This document shows, in pieces, positions 1 to 9,350 of a stretch of 64,000 nt of DNA. Below the pieces are notes generated by a model that was not told the origin of the DNA, made no database searches, and saw only the letters and a list, made by a program, of their open reading frames with translations. Numbering within the stretch: position 1 is the first letter of the stretch; every line of letters begins with the position of its first letter. The DNA is from Candidatus Peregrinibacteria bacterium. Its GTDB lineage: Bacteria; Patescibacteriota; Gracilibacteria; UM-FILTER-43-11. Both the position numbers and the translations under genes were made by a program. Location: positions 620,001 to 684,000 of the forward strand of contig CP064978.1 in the NCBI GenBank assembly GCA_016699515.1, given 5' to 3'.

Positions 1-1047
1 CCCTTCGAATTGAGGATCGCTCAATTTTACCGAAATAACTGCGGTGAGGCCTTCGCGTACGTCTTCATTCGTCATGTTTTCATCTTTTTCTTTCAGGAAC
101 CCTTTGGAACGAGCGTAGGCGTTGATGGTGCGGGTGAGCGCTGATTTAAACCCGGTTAAATGCATCCCCCCTTCCAGCGTGTGAATATTGTTGGCAAACG
201 TGATGATATTTTCGTTGTAGGCTTCGGTGTATTGCATTGAAATCTCAATCAACGCTTCCGGAGTTTCTTGTTCAATGTAAATGCAAGTGCCAATTTTTTC
301 TTTGTTCTGATTTAGGTGGTCCACATACGACCGCACCCCGCCTTCAAAGTAAAATTGATAACGATGAGGTTGGCCTTTTGGCAGAATTCCCTCATACCGT
401 TCTACGCGCATGTCTTCGAATGAAATGGTGATGCCTTTGGTTAGGTAGGCTTGTTGGCGCAGACGGGTCAAAATGGTAGTTGCGTCGAACTGAATGGTTT
501 CAAAAATTGATTCATCGGGCCAAAACGTGATGGCGGTTCCGGTTGAATCGCTTTCGCCAACCACCTGAATGTCGCTTTGGGCAACCCCCATTTTGTATTC
601 TTGTTGATAGACTTTGTCATCACGGCGCACTTCGGCTAACAAACGTGTGGAAAGCGCGTTCACCACCGATACTCCCACTCCGTGCAAACCACCGGATACT
701 TTATATCCCGAAGCGTCTCCACCGAATTTACCCCCGGCATGCAGCACGGTTAAAACGGTTTCCAAGGCTGAAATGCCTGTGGTTTTGTGTTTATCAACCG
801 GGATTCCGCGCCCATTATCCAGCACGGTAATGCTGCCATCGTGATTGATTCGTACCATGATTTGATCACAATGCCCTGCCATGGCTTCGTCGATTGAGTT
901 ATCGACAATTTCCCAAATCAAATGGTGCAAACCGCGAACGTCCGTGGTTCCAATGTACATTCCCGGGCGCTTGCGGACCGGATCGAGCCCCTCGAGTACC
1001 TGAATTTGGTCGGCGGAGTAATTTGAGTTTGTTTTTTGATCAGCCAT
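1..1047 (-). CDS. gyrB: DNA gyrase subunit B, N-terminal part (runs off the window edge)
   Basis: ATPase subunit of DNA gyrase, which with GyrA introduces negative supercoils. About 349 residues are visible, starting at ATG 1047. The GHKL ATPase motifs are intact: EIVDNSIDEAMAG near residue 40, DNGRGIP, and GGLHGVGVSVVNALS. The transducer domain follows. The open frame continues past base 1, so the C-terminal half (Toprim, GyrA-binding) is outside the window. No frameshift is visible. ParE is a paralogue that cannot be fully excluded from this half alone, but the start MADQKTNSNYSADQIQVLEG is GyrB-like. Confidence 0.93.
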   Translation of the reverse strand, partial: MADQKTNSNYSADQIQVLEGLDPVRKRPGMYIGTTDVRGLHHLIWEIVDNSIDEAMAGHCDQIMVRINHDGSITVLDNGRGIPVDKHKTTGISALETVLTVLHAGGKFGGDASGYKVSGGLHGVGVSVVNALSTRLLAEVRRDDKVYQQEYKMGVAQSDIQVVGESDSTGTAITFWPDESIFETIQFDATTILTRLRQQAYLTKGITISFEDMRVERYEGILPKGQPHRYQFYFEGGVRSYVDHLNQNKEKIGTCIYIEQETPEALIEISMQYTEAYNENIITFANNIHTLEGGMHLTGFKSALTRTINAYARSKGFLKEKDENMTNEDVREGLTAVISVKLSDPQFEG

Positions 1048-1131
1048 GCGTTTATGTTCGTTAAAAATTCCCCTGAATTGTAGAGGAGTGCGTAGGGGCT
1101 CGTCAATAGGCGGGTTTTTTGTGGCTGTGGC

Positions 1132-3958
1132 TTATTGACCTGTTGGAACGCTTGTTTCGCTGAGAGAAGTGTCTGCAGCCTCTTCGGGCCGGGTTCTGGA
1201 ACAATTGAATAGGTTCCCAGCTCTTTTAGACTCATTTTTTCGATGGTTTCGCCGGTTGATTGATTGTATACGTTGTTTACCGAGTCACTTTCCACCTTCC
1301 AGCTGAAATTAACCGCTCCTTCCCCACGCTTCACATCCATAAAATGAATCACATCGGTGGGTAAGTCGCTATCGATGTTTTTTCTTGAATTGCGATGTTT
1401 GCGTTTTGAAACGTGCGGATCAGGTAACGTTTCATCATTTGATTCAACGCCTGCTCAACCGATTGATTCTCTTCGCTGTATTGATCGCTTTCCACTTTCA
1501 TCAGTCGATCTTTCTCGTAATCATAGGTCGCCGAAAAGGTGATGGGCATCAATTTAATTTTTACCCCTTCTAGGCGAACACTATTGCCCGTTGTTTCCAC
1601 TTGGGCAATTTGAGTGGCGTTGACTTGAATCGGAAAGCGTTCCAACCGTTTTAACACGGATTGAATCAGCTGTTCTTCGGCTTGCTTTTGCTCTAGCACT
1701 TGCATGAGAGTGGGCAAAAACTTTTCCAATGACAAAGAAGTCGGCCATACAATGTCGTCGTGATCTTTCACGTTAATGTTGCTCACTAAGTGCGTGGACG
1801 ATTGATAGTGAAAATCCACCTCGAGAATTTTTTGCAACAGCGGATTGGTTATTTGGATTCCTTTGAGATTAAATTCGTCTAAATTCGTTTTATTGGCCAA
1901 TTGGATGGATTGAGCCGACGGCAGAGTTAAGTTAAATTCGGCCAGTTCCAATGTGGCTAATTTGATTGCTAAATCTTGTGCAACGATGGTTGAGCGCTCA
2001 TTGGTTTGTTCGGTGTCGTCGCTCAAGAACTCTTGTAATAATTCAGCCGACGGATCGGTTTCATTTTGTGACTGAGCGGTGCGTTTTAACAGTGTTCCTA
2101 TGTCCTTAAGCAAAAAGTTGCCACTCAGCTTTTTGCCATCCGATAAACTGACCTGAGACAACGTTTGGCTTGCCGCGTCGTATTCGCCGCCCAATTCATA
2201 GTTCCGCCCCTCTAGCACGGCACGAATTTTTTCAACACGGAACTGCTGGGGTTTTTCCAGTTTGGTAATATCGGTGATTGACACCACCAAGCCGTTGCGA
2301 CTGAATTCGGTTTGAATTTCTTCCAGTGTGGTTTGATTTTGAGTGACGTCCACTGCTCCTGCCAGAAATCGACTAAAACGATCGGTGAGCGTTTGCTCTT
2401 CGGCCTGCTTTTTTAGATAATCCTGAAATTCCTTTTCGTCGATCGGCGCAGCGGCTCCTCGCAGCGTTTTTTCGGCGAATGTGATTCGATCCACCAGCAG
2501 GGCCCCTTCTTTTACGAACACTTCTACCGCTGCCCGCGAAGAATCCGACCCGGATAAATTGAGCGTGTCGTAGCTACTGATCAGATAATTTTTTGCTTCT
2601 TCATAGCGATAATTTACCACCAATCGTTTGCTTAAATTCAGGCGTTCTTGGGCAACTTCCAGCCAAGCGTCTTCTTGAGTGTTTTTAGCCATGCGAACCG
2701 TGCCGATTTCATTGGCGATTTCCATTGTCTCTGAATCAATTCGGTCGGCGAATAAGCTAATGAGCGTATTGGCTTGTCTGGCTTGGCTTTCCCAAGCCTT
2801 TAAATCGTCTTTTGGTTTAAAGATAACCCATTGGCTTAACCATTTTTTTGCACTTTGATTCGCGTTTTTAATTTGGTCTTTTTCAAAATACCACTCCATT
2901 TCCCGTAGGTAGCTTTGCAGTACCGCTTCGGTGTGGTTTCGCGCAAGACGCTGTCGCAACCATTCGCTGGCCCTCATTTGTACGGATCCGTTTTCAGCGT
3001 AGCGTAATTCTTTAAACCATTGTTGCCATTCCTCCTCAAACAGGCCTGCGGGATTGTTTAACTCCAACTGATTTAGGTCGCTTAATATTTGTTCCGCCTT
3101 TTAACATTGTTCTTTTTACTGACGTTTCCTAGTAAATAGCTCATTTGAAGATGGGCCCATTCCTTTGGGTTTCGATTGTTTTTTAGGCTCAGCCGGTCGC
3201 GCCAGCGGAAAAACCACTTTTTGGCCCAGTACACACCGGTGGATTGTAGGCGCTTGTCCTCTCCTTGAAAACTCACGAGCGATTGATCCCAATTTGCCCG
3301 GTACCATGTGTCTCGTCTCAATTCTTCCGGCATCGGTCTTAGCTGTACTTCTTTGCTCAACTTGGAATATTGCAATTTTTTGATATTCCGGCACCAATTG
3401 TTCGTTTGCAAACGAAATCATGTGTTGCGCCGGGATGACGATGCGATTGAGTTCGTTTTGGTTCGCTTCTAACAGCTTTACCTGCGACCGGCCCGAAAAG
3501 GTTTCAACTTGGGTGTAGTCTTCGTTGATGCTGACCCCCAGTGACTGTGAAAATTCAGCCTGAACACGCCCTCCTTTGACCAAAATTTGATCGTACGCAT
3601 TTACCTTGATCTTTCCTTTTTCCAATTGCACTTGCCATTCGTCATTGTGAACGCCTATCAAACTGATCTCTGTGTTTTCTTGAAGCTGAATTTGATTGCC
3701 TCCCATGTAAATTTCAGCTCGTTCATTTTGAGTTTGAATGCGGCTCAATGCCAGCAGATCTTGTCGGTCGTTGGCCGGTTTAAAGGCTGTGTCGTAAATG
3801 GTTGTAACTTGCACGGCTGCGTTGGGCTCCATGCTCAAAACAGGAGTTCGCTCCTAGATTCATGGGGGAGTCGATTGCTACCACGGCGTTAAAAAAACGG
3901 CATTCATGATGGCAATCACAAGTCCGATACCAGCAATGATTTTTGTTTGTCTGCTCAT
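1132..3958 (-). CDS. long FecR-domain envelope protein (reconstructed across several frameshifts)
   Basis: One gene split over several frames. It begins at ATG 3958 with a single N-terminal membrane anchor (IIAGIGLVIAIMNAV). A FecR-like beta-rich domain follows (about residues 40-200, with GGRVQAEFSQSLGVSI and QVETFSGRSQVKLL). Then come some 700 residues of charged, helical and beta segments that I do not recognise. Frames must be joined near 3880, 3850, 3370, 3100, 1390 and 1190, mostly at A, T, G or C runs. After joining, the protein ends PEEAADTSLSETSVPTGQ at TAA 1132-1134. It is probably extracytoplasmic and anchored. FecR domains often act in envelope signalling or polysaccharide binding, but no sigma/anti-sigma partner is adjacent, so function is open. 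Confidence 0.7.
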
Positions 3959-4091
3959 TTTTTCGTTGCGAACATTTAGGGTTTCTTTTTATTGTACCAT
4001 TTTTTCTGTGTTTTTACAATTCTTTTCTGGCTGTTTTTTACGATTGCCCGCAGAAAATTGAACGTTTGATTTTCGGTGATTTGTCTATAAA

Positions 4092-6367
4092 ATGATGGGC
4101 ATGAAACGAGGTTTTTCTTTCGCTACGTCTCCGGCTTATCGGCTTGCCATTGTTGGTTTTTTTTGCGGACTTTTGTTTTTGGTCATTGTAGGGAGGCTTT
4201 TTCAGCTTCAGGTGCTGAGTTATGACGATTACAGCGCTTCGGCTCGCGATCAACATTTTGGACGGGTCACTTTGCCTGCCAAACGAGGGGAAATCTTGGT
4301 TCGAGATCGTTATTCGGGCCAATTAACCAAATTGGCTACCAATACCACCTTAGACCTGCTTTATGTCGATCCTTTTGTGGTGGAAGATAAAATTGCGGTT
4401 GCTTCTCAGTTGGCCCCCCTGATTTTTACACATCGTGATTATGATCTTTGTACCGAAAATCCTGATGACTGCGGCTATGACGTGATTGACGAGGCAGCCG
4501 AAAGTCCTTTGATTACCACGTCGAGCGCTTGGTTTGTGGATGCCTCGGAGCCTGTGTCGATTCAGTCCAGTGATGTGGAATTTAAAACCTACGCCAAGAT
4601 GATCGATGAGGTCGCGGCGAGTGTGCTCCGAAAAATATCCAAACAAGAGGTGGACTTTTCGATTTTAAAACGCGATTTGACCGATGAAGAAATGGCCCAG
4701 GTTGTGGCGGCTCGTTTGCCTGGAATTTCGGTTGATGAATCACGTTTTTTTGCCTACGCCAACCCCACCCTTATTCCCGAATCCCGCCTTTCTGAACTGG
4801 CAACCGCATTGGGAGCGATTTTGGCAATTGCCCCCGGCGACCTGCAACCGCTTTTAACCCGGCGCAACGTGCGCTATGTTTTTTTAAAGAACAAGCTAGA
4901 GCCTGAAATTTCCAATGAAATTGAATCGTTGAATTTGAAGGGGGTGGTGTTGGTTCCGGAGCACTGGCGTTTTTATCCGGAAAATTCGATTGCCTCTCAT
5001 CTGATCGGCTTTATTAGCCGTGATGGCGTGGGACAATATGGCGTTGAAGGATTCTTTGATGCGGCGCTCCGCGGGCGAGAAGGAACGATTTATACGGAAC
5101 GCGACCCCCGGGGTCGCCAGATCACCGTGGGGAATAGCGAGATTGTTACACCGGTAAACGGAGACACCATCGTATTAACCATCGATCGCATCATTCAAGG
5201 CAAGGTGGAATCTATTTTGGCAGAAAGTGTGGAGCGTTTTCGGGCCGATAGTGGCCAAGTGATCATTTTGAACCCCTTTACCGGGGCCATCATCGCCATG
5301 GCCAATTATCCCAATTTTAATCCCAATCATTTTTCCGATGCGTTTGCCTTAAGGCCGCTTGCGCCGGGTGAATTGGTCGAAAAAACCATTCCTGTTTTTA
5401 AAAAGAACGAGCGGGGCCAGTACGTTCCGCTCGAAGAGGAAGACGAGTTTAAGCCCGAAATTGAAAAATTTGTTTATCAAAATAAATTTGGCCCCGAGGT
5501 GTTTAAAAATAAGATCATTTCTGAGTTTTATGAGCCTGGTTCTATTTTTAAACCTTTGGTGATGGCCATGGCGCTTGATTCGAAAGAAGTGGAGCCCACC
5601 ACCACTTTTTTGGATGATGGACCGCTTCATATCGATGAATTTGAAATTCGCAATTCCGATCAGCAATATCATGGCATGACCACCATGTCCGATGTTTTGG
5701 CTTTTTCGCTCAATACGGGAATGTCCTTTGTGGCTAAAAAACTTGGAAAGCAATTGATGTATCGCTATTTGCATTCGTTTGGGCTGGGTGAATATACCAA
5801 TATTGAACTGGAGGGAGAAATAAAGGGCCGGCTGGACTTTTATAAGCAGTGGTCCAAGGCGCAACTTTTGACGACGTCTTTCGGCCAAGGGATCGTTGTG
5901 ACTCCCTTGCAAATGATTACGGCGTGGGCCACCCTTGCTAACGGGGGAAAGTTGGTTCAGCCCTATATTGTTGATGAGGTCATTCATAATGGTGAAAGCA
6001 TTAAAACCGAGCCGAAAGTAATTACACGCGTGATTTCCGAAGAAACGGCCAGTATCATTACCGCCATGAACATTAATGCCGTTACCAACGGGGTGGCTAA
6101 GCCTGCCTATGTTCCGGGCTTTCAGGTGGCCGGTAAAACGGGTACCGCACAAATTGCCGGTAAGTACGGTGAATATGAAAAGGAGACGGCACCACGAACA
6201 CCTCTTTCGTGGGATATGCCCCTGCCGAGAATCCTAAATTTCTTATGCTGGTTCGCTTTCATCGCCCTCGCATCGGTCAAAGCACGTGGGGGTCTACCAC
6301 CAGTGCGCCCGTGTTTAAAGCGATTACGGAATTTCTGATCGACTACTATAATATTCAGCCTAATTGA
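4092..6367 (+). CDS. ftsI: peptidoglycan D,D-transpeptidase FtsI / class B penicillin-binding protein
   Basis: Septal cell-wall cross-linking enzyme. One N-terminal membrane segment (about residues 15-37) is followed by the PBP dimerisation domain (about 55-330) and the transpeptidase domain. All three catalytic motifs are visible: SIFK with nucleophile Ser484, SLN at 539-541, and KTG at 682-684. A one-base indel near 6186 throws the frame; in the corrected frame the protein ends with FKAITEFLIDYYNIQPN and TGA at 6365-6367. There is no PASTA domain. ATG 4092, 4095 or 4101 could each be the start; no strong Shine-Dalgarno decides. The usual division cluster partners (mraZ/rsmH/mur genes) are not next to it. 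Confidence 0.9.
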
Positions 6368-6515
6368 GTGGATGAATTTTCTCTTGAAACCCACGTTGAT
6401 CTCGATTAAACTCTCCTTTGCTGAATCGCCTTTCGCTTTAGTAGTGCGGGGCCCAAAAAGAACTTTCGAAGTCAGGCTGCGGAAACAAGTTCATTAAAAA
6501 CCAGATTCACTAAGT

Positions 6516-6591
6516 GCGGGTATAGTATAATGGCTATTATGTCAGCCTTCCAAGCTGAAGATACGGGTTCGATTCCCGTTACCCGCCTCCA
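6516..6591 (+). tRNA. tRNA-Gly (anticodon TCC)
   Basis: Cloverleaf with acceptor GCGGGTA/TACCCGC and anticodon loop CTTCCAA (TCC). The T arm is GGGTTCGATTCCC. The 3' end reads CTCCA after the acceptor, one base longer than expected before the encoded CCA, probably another small indel. Confidence 0.93.
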
Positions 6592-6681
6592 TTCTTTTCA
6601 TCCATTTTAATTTTAGACCCAAAGCTTACTTGAGCCGGAGTTTTTTTCAGTGTACAGTGTTTGCGATTTAACAAAATAAAT

Positions 6682-7086
6682 ATGTCAGTTCAGTCAAACC
6701 AAATAGAAAATTTGCTAGTGGAAGTTATGAAATTGCAGGAAAGCATCAAAAACGCTCAGGCTGTTTTAAAGCACTACCGCATACAATCACCCGAACTTAC
6801 CTTGCTTAAAAAGACCAAAAAAGAACTTACCGAACAAATTGAGCAAGAGAAGGCTCGGATTGAAGATGAGTTTTTGGCGGATCCGGATTTTGAAACCGCC
6901 CGAAACGATGAGCTGACTCATAAAAACGATTTGAAAGAAAAGAATGCCTTGCTACGCAAATTGCTTTCCGAGCTTAATCCCGCCGAAACCCTTTCAAATT
7001 ACGAATACAATATTAATGGCGAGGCACTGCGTTTGCAGGTAGAAAAAACCGCCAAAGTTTTTATTAACGGAAAGGAACAAAAATAG
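6682..7086 (+). CDS. conserved small coiled-coil protein
   Basis: 134 residues from ATG 6682 (an in-frame TTG lies at 6661 but ATG is better). Residues 1-105 are almost entirely heptad-rich charged helix (ESIKNAQAVLKHYRI, LLKKTKKELTEQIEQEKARI). The C-terminal 30 residues are a short beta-like tail ending KVFINGKEQK. No signal peptide or membrane segment. I do not recognise a family; it resembles small cytoplasmic coiled-coil proteins. It lies between tRNA-Gly and a DUF1761 gene on the same strand. Confidence 0.6.
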   Translation: MSVQSNQIENLLVEVMKLQESIKNAQAVLKHYRIQSPELTLLKKTKKELTEQIEQEKARIEDEFLADPDFETARNDELTHKNDLKEKNALLRKLLSELNPAETLSNYEYNINGEALRLQVEKTAKVFINGKEQK

Positions 7087-7125
7087 CCCCCATTGCTTTC
7101 AGTCTATTTTTTAAATTCTTTTTCT

Positions 7126-7538
7126 ATGAATTTACTTCATTTCGGCCCTATTTTACTCGCAGCGGTGCTCACCCTGTTTTTAGGAATGGCATGGTACAGT
7201 GAGGCATTATTTGGCAAAGCGTGGATGAAAGCTGTCGGCTTAACCAAGCAAAAAAATTCGCAGTCAAAGCGATTGATGCTCATTAGTATGATTCTTGGTT
7301 TTGTTTCCAGCTTGGTCACTGCGATGATTTTGGATTTGTTACTCACGCTTATGGGAGTCACCGCGTTCAGCGCCGCTTATGTCTTTACTTTTTGGTTATG
7401 GCTGGGCTTTAGTGCTACGGGCGTATTGGGGCAAATTTTATGGGAAATGCGCCCCCCTCGTTTGTTTTTTATCAATGGAATATATCAACTGCTGGCTTTG
7501 CTTTTTTGATGGCCACGGTCTTGACATCATTTGCCTAA
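7126..7538 (+). CDS. DUF1761-type small membrane protein
   Basis: About 137 residues with four predicted membrane helices: the N-terminal segment (ILLAAVLTLFLGMAWYS), two helices around LILGFVSSLVTAMILDLLL and YVFTFWLWLGFSATGVLG, and a C-terminal one. WYS near the end of helix 1 and the helix layout are typical of DUF1761. A T-run indel near 7505 breaks the frame; the joined tail is ALLFLMATVLTSFA with TAA at 7536-7538. Function of the family is unknown. The promoter for the next transcription unit overlaps its last codons. Confidence 0.7.
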
Positions 7539-7549
7539 TTGCGTACACT
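7521..7549 (+). promoter_or_regulatory. sigma70-type promoter of the methionine leader/attenuator
   Basis: Perfect -35 TTGACA (7521-7526), 17-bp spacer, -10 TACACT (7544-7549). The predicted start, seven or eight bases downstream, falls on the A of ATG 7557, so the transcript would be leaderless and begin with the leader-peptide start codon. Confidence 0.7.
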
Positions 7550-7556
7550 CGCGCTT

Positions 7557-7637
7557 ATGAACACGAATCACCTTGTCACCACCGCCTTTTCTATGATGAT
7601 GTCTATGATGACCTTCTTCCGGCGAGGGCGTGTTTAG
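7557..7637 (+). CDS. methionine-rich leader peptide (26 aa), putative attenuator sensor
   Basis: A 26-codon reading frame from ATG 7557 to TAG 7635-7637. It carries the run SMMMSMMT, with Met at positions 13, 14, 15, 17 and 18 (bases 7593-7610). It sits between a good promoter and an intrinsic terminator, 80 bp ahead of a homocysteine S-methyltransferase gene. This is the classic layout of a ribosome-stalling leader peptide: lack of charged Met-tRNA would stall the ribosome on the Met codons. The five Met codons in a six-codon stretch and the methionine-forming downstream gene are seen; the regulatory role is inferred. Confidence 0.75.
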   Translation: MNTNHLVTTAFSMMMSMMTFFRRGRV

Positions 7638-7661
7638 TTGTTTCAACCCAACCTATCAACA

Positions 7662-7691
7662 AAAGCCTTCGTCTTGTACGGAGGTTTTTTT
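7662..7691 (+). terminator. attenuator terminator with competing antiterminator
   Basis: Hairpin CCTTCG (7666-7671) / CGGAGG (7679-7684), with one G-T wobble, a 7-base loop and a T7 run at 7685-7691. The 5' arm GCCTTCG (7665-7671) can instead pair over 7 bp (one wobble) with CGAGGGC at 7623-7629, inside the last codons of the leader peptide. A ribosome reaching the leader stop would cover 7623-7629 and favour termination; one stalled on the Met codons would leave it free to form the antiterminator. Confidence 0.75.
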
Positions 7692-7716
7692 GTAAATAAC
7701 CCCTAACCCCTTTTTT

Positions 7717-8649
7717 ATGTCACCTCATTCTTCACTTCGTATTTTGTCGCCCGCCTATGGCCCTCTCCTTGCGGCTATTGACCCCAATCTTAACGATCCC
7801 CTCTCTATTTTGGACGAACGATCCCCCCAACTTACTGGTGCGCTTCGCACCATCATTCATCGTGTGCTCGAGGCAGGCGCCTCGACACTTGCTACTCCCA
7901 CCTTTGGACTAAGAAAATTGGTTGAGTCTGATTATCAGCTGTTTGGGGATGCACTTCGCCGGCATAGCGAGTTACTTTTGGAGTGCGCTGATCCCGGTGT
8001 TGCTGATTTTTGGCTGGATTTTGGTCCAAAGAGCGATTGTTACCGTGCCGACCTTGCCCCCAGCCGCGCTGAGGCACGCGACTTTCATGCTTTGCAAATC
8101 AACGCTGTCGATGACTTGATTTATGAACAGTTGCTTTTTGAAACGATCCCCGCCCTGCATGAGGCCGAAGGAATTGCTTTGGCGCTTAAGCAAGCTGACC
8201 TTACTGGCGTCATTAGCTTTGTACTTTCCCCCGAAGGAACGTTGCTTTGTGGTACGCCACTTTATGATGCGATCAACACAATCGATCGCTTGACCGGTAA
8301 TTACCAAGGGCTTTCTTTTTCGATGAATTGCTGTTCTTTGGCCGGTGCCCAACTTGCATTGCAGGGATGTGCACAGGCAGGTAATGCCCACCGGCTCACG
8401 GCTTTTTATCCCAATGCAACCGAAACTCCTCCTTGGGAAATCGAGGAATCCTGTGCTACTGGAACTGAGTACACTCCCCCCGTTCATGAAGATCCACGTG
8501 CGCGCGTTGCTGAAATTTTATACTTACTTTCTCAGTTTCGCACCTCCATCCGCACGATTGGTTTTTGTTGCGGCGGAACCGTTGAAACCACTCGTGAGTT
8601 TTCACGTCAGTGCTTTTGTTTGGGTTGTGCTACAATGGCTGCAGCTTAA
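7717..8649 (+). CDS. mmuM: homocysteine S-methyltransferase
   Basis: Transfers a methyl group (family donors: S-methylmethionine or S-adenosylmethionine) to homocysteine to make methionine; zinc-dependent, cobalamin-independent, cytoplasmic. 310 residues, usual for the family. Seen: FETIPALHEAEGIALALKQ in the middle of the barrel, the first zinc ligand in MNCC (Cys205/206), and the paired Cys284-Cys285 in FCCGGT, which corresponds to the family GGCCGT. It lies behind the Met leader attenuator, supporting a role in methionine supply. ATG 7717 follows a T-rich stretch with no clear Shine-Dalgarno. The donor specificity cannot be read from sequence. Confidence 0.82.
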   Translation: MSPHSSLRILSPAYGPLLAAIDPNLNDPLSILDERSPQLTGALRTIIHRVLEAGASTLATPTFGLRKLVESDYQLFGDALRRHSELLLECADPGVADFWLDFGPKSDCYRADLAPSRAEARDFHALQINAVDDLIYEQLLFETIPALHEAEGIALALKQADLTGVISFVLSPEGTLLCGTPLYDAINTIDRLTGNYQGLSFSMNCCSLAGAQLALQGCAQAGNAHRLTAFYPNATETPPWEIEESCATGTEYTPPVHEDPRARVAEILYLLSQFRTSIRTIGFCCGGTVETTREFSRQCFCLGCATMAAA

Positions 8650-8660
8650 CTTTCGGCACT

Positions 8661-9350
8661 ATGAGGATTCGTTTTTTAGACGAATGGCGCGGACTTGCTA
8701 TTGTGGGGATGGTGTTTTACCATCTGGCTTTCGATTTAGACTATTCCGGAATTTTGCTTTTTGATTTTAGCTCTCTCTTTTGGTTGATATGGGCGCGCTT
8801 GGTCCAATTTAGTTTTTTACTGCTAGTGGGCCTTTCCTTGTTTTTGTCGTTTAAAAACTCCTCATCTAACCATGAATTTCTTCGCAAACAAGCTCGGCGT
8901 GCGGCATTCATATTTGCTATGGGAATGTTGATCACGTTGATCACTTATTTTGCTTTCCCCGATGCGTATATTCGTTTTGGTGTTTTACATTTAGTTGCAG
9001 TGTCCATTGTGATTGGCTCGCTTTTGATTCGCAATATTCCAGCTACACTAACATTGGCGTGTTCCAGCGTGATATTGGGTCAGCTCTTCGAAAAAGTTAC
9101 CACAAATACTTCGTGGCTCATTCCGATCGGTGTGTTTCCGCAAAATACCTATTCATTCGACTGGTTTCCTTTATTTCCGTGGCTGTCCCTTCCGCTGTCC
9201 GGAATTTTATTGGGCCGGCTTTTGGATCACTTTCAGTTGTGGAACGCGTTTAATGTTCCCATTCCCCCGCTCGAGTTTATCGGTCGCCATGCGCTTTTGA
9301 TCTATTTGGTGCATCAGCCGCTGCTGCTTGGATTTATTTGGCTGCTTTAA
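8661..9350 (+). CDS. DUF1624 (HGSNAT-like) multi-spanning membrane protein
   Basis: 229 residues from ATG 8661, 11 bp after the methyltransferase, so probably co-transcribed. It opens with RIRFLDEWRGLAIVGMVFYH, the typical start of the DUF1624/heparan-alpha-glucosaminide N-acetyltransferase catalytic family, and has about seven hydrophobic helices. The C-terminal FIGRHALLIYLVHQPLL is also characteristic. Related to membrane acyltransferases that modify surface sugars; substrate unknown. Its end overlaps the converging ddl gene by 17 bp. Confidence 0.72.
   Translation: MRIRFLDEWRGLAIVGMVFYHLAFDLDYSGILLFDFSSLFWLIWARLVQFSFLLLVGLSLFLSFKNSSSNHEFLRKQARRAAFIFAMGMLITLITYFAFPDAYIRFGVLHLVAVSIVIGSLLIRNIPATLTLACSSVILGQLFEKVTTNTSWLIPIGVFPQNTYSFDWFPLFPWLSLPLSGILLGRLLDHFQLWNAFNVPIPPLEFIGRHALLIYLVHQPLLLGFIWLL

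Noticed and set aside
918..1352. A 144-residue open frame overlapping the gyrB start.
   Set aside because: Its first half is the tail of the FecR-domain protein and its second half is gyrB in the wrong frame.
5349..6152. A 267-residue open frame antisense to ftsI.
   Set aside because: Shadow of the strongly conserved transpeptidase coding sequence; composition is not protein-like and there is no start context.
4092..6367. Possible alternative genetic code (UGA as Gly or Trp) as in some Gracilibacteria.
   Set aside because: TGA serves as the natural stop of ftsI, the helicase-sigma gene and others, and no conserved Gly or Trp position is encoded by TGA in the genes read.
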